This document shows positions 5,823-7,691 of a DNA stretch of 7,691 nucleotides, piece after piece; the stretch's first letter is position 1; each line of letters opens with the position of its first letter. Below the pieces are notes generated by a model. That model saw only the letters and a program-made list of their open reading frames with translations, searched no databases and was not told the DNA's origin. Location of the stretch: the NCBI GenBank assembly GCA_963803025.1, contig CAWDKZ010000027.1, positions 1-7,691 on the forward strand, in the 5' to 3' direction. Position numbers and translations under genes: made by a program. This DNA comes from Bog-793 sp963803025. GTDB lineage: Bacteria; Actinomycetota; Acidimicrobiia; Acidimicrobiales; Bog-793.

Positions 5823-6179
5823 GTTCTTCCCGGCGGAGTCGACGGGCGCGAGCACTTGGGGCAAGCGTCGACTCGTCGGCCGTTGAGTTGCCTCCGCCTG
5901 AGCAGCGGGGCGCGGGACGGATCTCGATTCCAATACGGGGAGTTACACAGAGTCGTTGATCGTTACGGCGTATTTCGGGCAACGCGCGTCCCCAGCCTCG
6001 GCAGTTCGGCCGGAGGAGGGAACGCTGTTCGCCGTTTATCGCCAACGGCACCGTCGAGTGCTGCAGAGTCACCCGCCGTCACTTGCTCGCCAGGTGCAAA
6101 CGGTTGTTTACGCGAAGGAACTAGCTTCGTCTCCGGCACGGATCGGGACGCGACGGGGATCGAGGAGCAAGGGCGAACG
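5823..6179. other. 357-bp gap between the LacI-type gene and the KdpD-like gene
   Basis: No protein-like reading frame is visible, although one frame happens to be open throughout. The only clear structure is the hairpin at 5836-5874. The gap should hold the promoter of the KdpD-like gene, but no convincing -35/-10 pair was found. Confidence 0.6.
5836..5874 (+). terminator. Hairpin after the LacI-type gene
   Basis: GAGTCGACG (5836-5844) and CGTCGACTC (5866-5874) are perfect 9-bp inverted repeats. Inside them CTTG-ggg-CAAG forms a second small stem stacked on the right arm. It begins 13 bases after the regulator's stop. No T-run, so a terminator role is likely but not certain. Confidence 0.5.
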
Positions 6180-7352
6180 GTGGTCGAGGCATCTGAAAGC
6201 AGGGAAGCGGCCGACGATTTGGTCGAACCGACCGGCAAGTTCCGCGTCTACCTCGGGGCGGTGGCCGGCGTCGGCAAGACCTGGGCGATGCTCGACGAAG
6301 GTTGGCGGCGTTACAAGCGCGGTGCCGACGTCGTGATCGGCTTCGTCGAGACACACGGCCGGCAGCTCACCGCCCAACAGATACGCGACCTGCCAATCGT
6401 TCCGCGCAAGTCCGTGGAGTACCGGGGCACGCGCTTCGAGGAGATGGACCTGGAGGCGGTACTCGCCCGCAAGGCTGGGGTGACGCTCATCGACGAGCTC
6501 GCCCACACCAACGTGCCGGGCTCGGGGCCCCACGCCAAGCGGTGGGAGGACGTGTTGGAGATCCTGGAGGCGGGCATCAGCGTCATCAGCACGGTCAACA
6601 TCCAGCACCTCGAAAGCGTCGCGGACGCCGTCCAGCAGATCACCGGCGTAGCCGTGCGCGAGCGAGTGCCCGACTGGGTCGTGCGAAACGCCGACCAGGT
6701 GGAGCTGATCGACTCGTCGCCCGAGCAACTGCGCAGGCGCATGCTGCACGGCCACATCTATCCCCCCGAGAAGATCCCCCAAGCCCTCAACAGCTTCTTC
6801 CGCCGCCAGAACATCTCGGCACTACGCGAGCTCGCGCTGAGGTTCGTGGCGGACGAGACCGAGGAGGAGCTGCTGGCGTACCTGGTCGCCCAGCATCCGA
6901 ACATTGTCTGGGACACCGCGGAGCGCATCATGGTGGCGGTGACGGGTTCGGAGGGGACCGACAGGGTGCTGCGACGCGTGGCGCGCATCGCGGCCCGTCT
7001 GCACGCCGACCTGCAGGTGGTCCACGTCGTCGCGGACGACAGCTCGCAGTCAGCGTTCAAAGAGGCGCTCGCGTCCGTCAAGCACCTGGCCGAGGACCTC
7101 GGCGCGAGCTGGCACGAGATAGTCGCGGAAGATCCCGCCCCTGCCTTGATGCAGTTCGCAAAGGACCACCAGATCACCCAGATCGTGATCGGCGCCTCAC
7201 GTCGGTCGAGATGGGAGCAGATCATGAGCGGGGCGTCGGTCGGACAACGGGTGCTGCGCTTCGCCCGCCAGGCCGGCGTCGACGTGCACGTCATCGCCCG
7301 CTACGGCGCCGAGGCGCCCCTCAGCGCGGCGAGCGCCCCCGAAGACGGTTAG
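6180..7352 (+). CDS. Stand-alone KdpD N-terminal sensor domain with universal-stress domain
   Basis: This 390-aa cytoplasmic protein equals the front part of the K+-sensing histidine kinase KdpD, without the transmembrane, GAF and kinase domains. The KdpD N-domain has Walker A GAVAGVGKT (26-34), then VIGFVETHGR, YRGTRFEEMDL, LIDELAHTNVPGSG (Walker B-like, D105 E106), STVNIQHLESV and FFRRQNISALRELALR. A Usp domain follows (about 250-375): RIMVAVTG, LQVVHVV, IVIGASRRSRWEQIMSGAS. The nucleotide-binding loop of the Usp part is degenerate (GASR where G-x2-G is usual). GTG 6180 is chosen because AAGGG (6169-6173) lies six bases upstream and Walker A then falls where it does in KdpD. Short KdpD proteins of this kind are known, notably in cyanobacteria, and may act in trans on Kdp regulation. 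No kdpFABC or kdpE is visible here. The C-terminus is complete, so this is not a truncated kinase within the window. Confidence 0.85.
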   Translation: MVEASESREAADDLVEPTGKFRVYLGAVAGVGKTWAMLDEGWRRYKRGADVVIGFVETHGRQLTAQQIRDLPIVPRKSVEYRGTRFEEMDLEAVLARKAGVTLIDELAHTNVPGSGPHAKRWEDVLEILEAGISVISTVNIQHLESVADAVQQITGVAVRERVPDWVVRNADQVELIDSSPEQLRRRMLHGHIYPPEKIPQALNSFFRRQNISALRELALRFVADETEEELLAYLVAQHPNIVWDTAERIMVAVTGSEGTDRVLRRVARIAARLHADLQVVHVVADDSSQSAFKEALASVKHLAEDLGASWHEIVAEDPAPALMQFAKDHQITQIVIGASRRSRWEQIMSGASVGQRVLRFARQAGVDVHVIARYGAEAPLSAASAPEDG

Positions 7353-7691
7353 CGAGCGGCGCGCGAGCAGGCGTCACCGCCTGCGAGCTTCCCGCGGTCC
7401 AGCAGCTCCCTCCCAGGAGCGCTCGGCCGCCGTGAGACCTGGTCTGGAGCCGGGCGGACGAACGGGGCTCGGGCCGCGGCCAGTTCCGGCAAGAGATCCG
7501 CTCTCTGCACCCAAGGAACTCATTCTCCTTCTTTGACAGCCGTTGGACACGACTGGGCCGGGGCCCTAGGGCGACGTCGACGATGAGATGCGGACTCTTC
7601 TCCTCCAGGGCCCGTGAGCGACGCTCCGCAGAGTCCACGGACGTGGGACTTTCCCGAGCCGGCCCGGTATAGGGCGACTGGCTTTCGCGAT
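7353..7691. other. 339-bp non-coding end of the window
   Basis: No convincing gene on either strand; an open minus-strand frame (7638-7321) gives an arginine/serine-rich, low-complexity product that overlaps the KdpD-like gene's end and looks like a shadow. The stretch holds a hairpin right after the KdpD-like gene and a GGGACTTTCCC motif near the right edge that may belong to a promoter of a gene outside the window. Confidence 0.6.
7367..7384 (+). terminator. Hairpin after the KdpD-like gene
   Basis: GCAGGCG (7367-7373) and CGCCTGC (7378-7384) form a 7-bp GC-rich stem with a four-base loop, starting 14 bases after the stop codon. No T-run. Confidence 0.55.

Noticed and set aside
4761..5933. 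Long 390-codon minus-strand frame opposite the LacI-type gene
   Set aside because: It is the mirror of a clear LacI-family gene and its product is an Arg/Asp/His-rich shadow without family features.
5856..6179. Upstream extension of the KdpD-like protein by 108 codons
   Set aside because: It starts from a TTG without a ribosome site, overlaps the hairpin after lacI, and the peptide looks random; KdpD proteins have only about 20-40 residues before Walker A.
7533..7561. TTGACA (7533-7538) as a promoter -35 box
   Set aside because: No -10-like sequence at a suitable distance (GGCCGG instead).
1..7691. CRISPR array, tRNA or rRNA
   Set aside because: No regularly spaced repeats and no tRNA- or rRNA-like segments were seen on either strand.

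Overview
The window is high-GC DNA with GTG starts and GC-rich hairpins. It fits a free-living actinobacterium (Actinomycetota, possibly Acidimicrobiia; the class is a guess from style, not shown). It holds a sugar-type ABC transporter locus broken by two insertion sequences, the locus's LacI-family regulator, and an unrelated KdpD-like potassium/stress sensor.

Layout. Positions 1 to about 1856 are an IS1634-like (IS4-superfamily) element with a full-length 568-aa transposase. Directly after it lies the last ~27 codons of an RbsC-type permease (1857-1940). An RbsB-type sugar-binding protein gene follows (start 2029). That gene is split near codon 309 by a 1,544-bp IS110-family element of the IS1111 group (2956-4499, transposase on the minus strand). 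Its last 42 codons reappear at 4500-4628. Removing the element restores one in-frame protein of 351 aa. A very strong hairpin (4646-4687) ends the transporter unit, then comes a LacI-family repressor (4776-5822). After a 357-bp gap comes a stand-alone KdpD N-terminal domain plus universal-stress domain without a histidine kinase (6180-7352). The last 339 bp have no convincing gene.

Most interesting point. The 345-bp non-coding end of the IS110/IS1111 element, downstream of its transposase, looks like a bridge RNA (seekRNA) locus. Read on the transposase strand, a 12-bp stem (3300-3289 with 3222-3211) encloses an internal loop. The two sides of that loop carry GGTCAT and GTCTGAT. These are respectively identical to the left half, and complementary to the right half, of the reconstructed target in the binding-protein gene (GGTCAT / ATCAGAC). 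A second hairpin loop just 3' carries AGGAATG, complementary to the element's own end plus the CAT core. The guide matches, the reconstructed target and the subterminal inverted repeats were each derived separately and agree.

Together: permease and binding protein were probably an rbsACB-like operon controlled by the LacI-type protein, and both are now disrupted. The regulator is intact and may be an orphan here.
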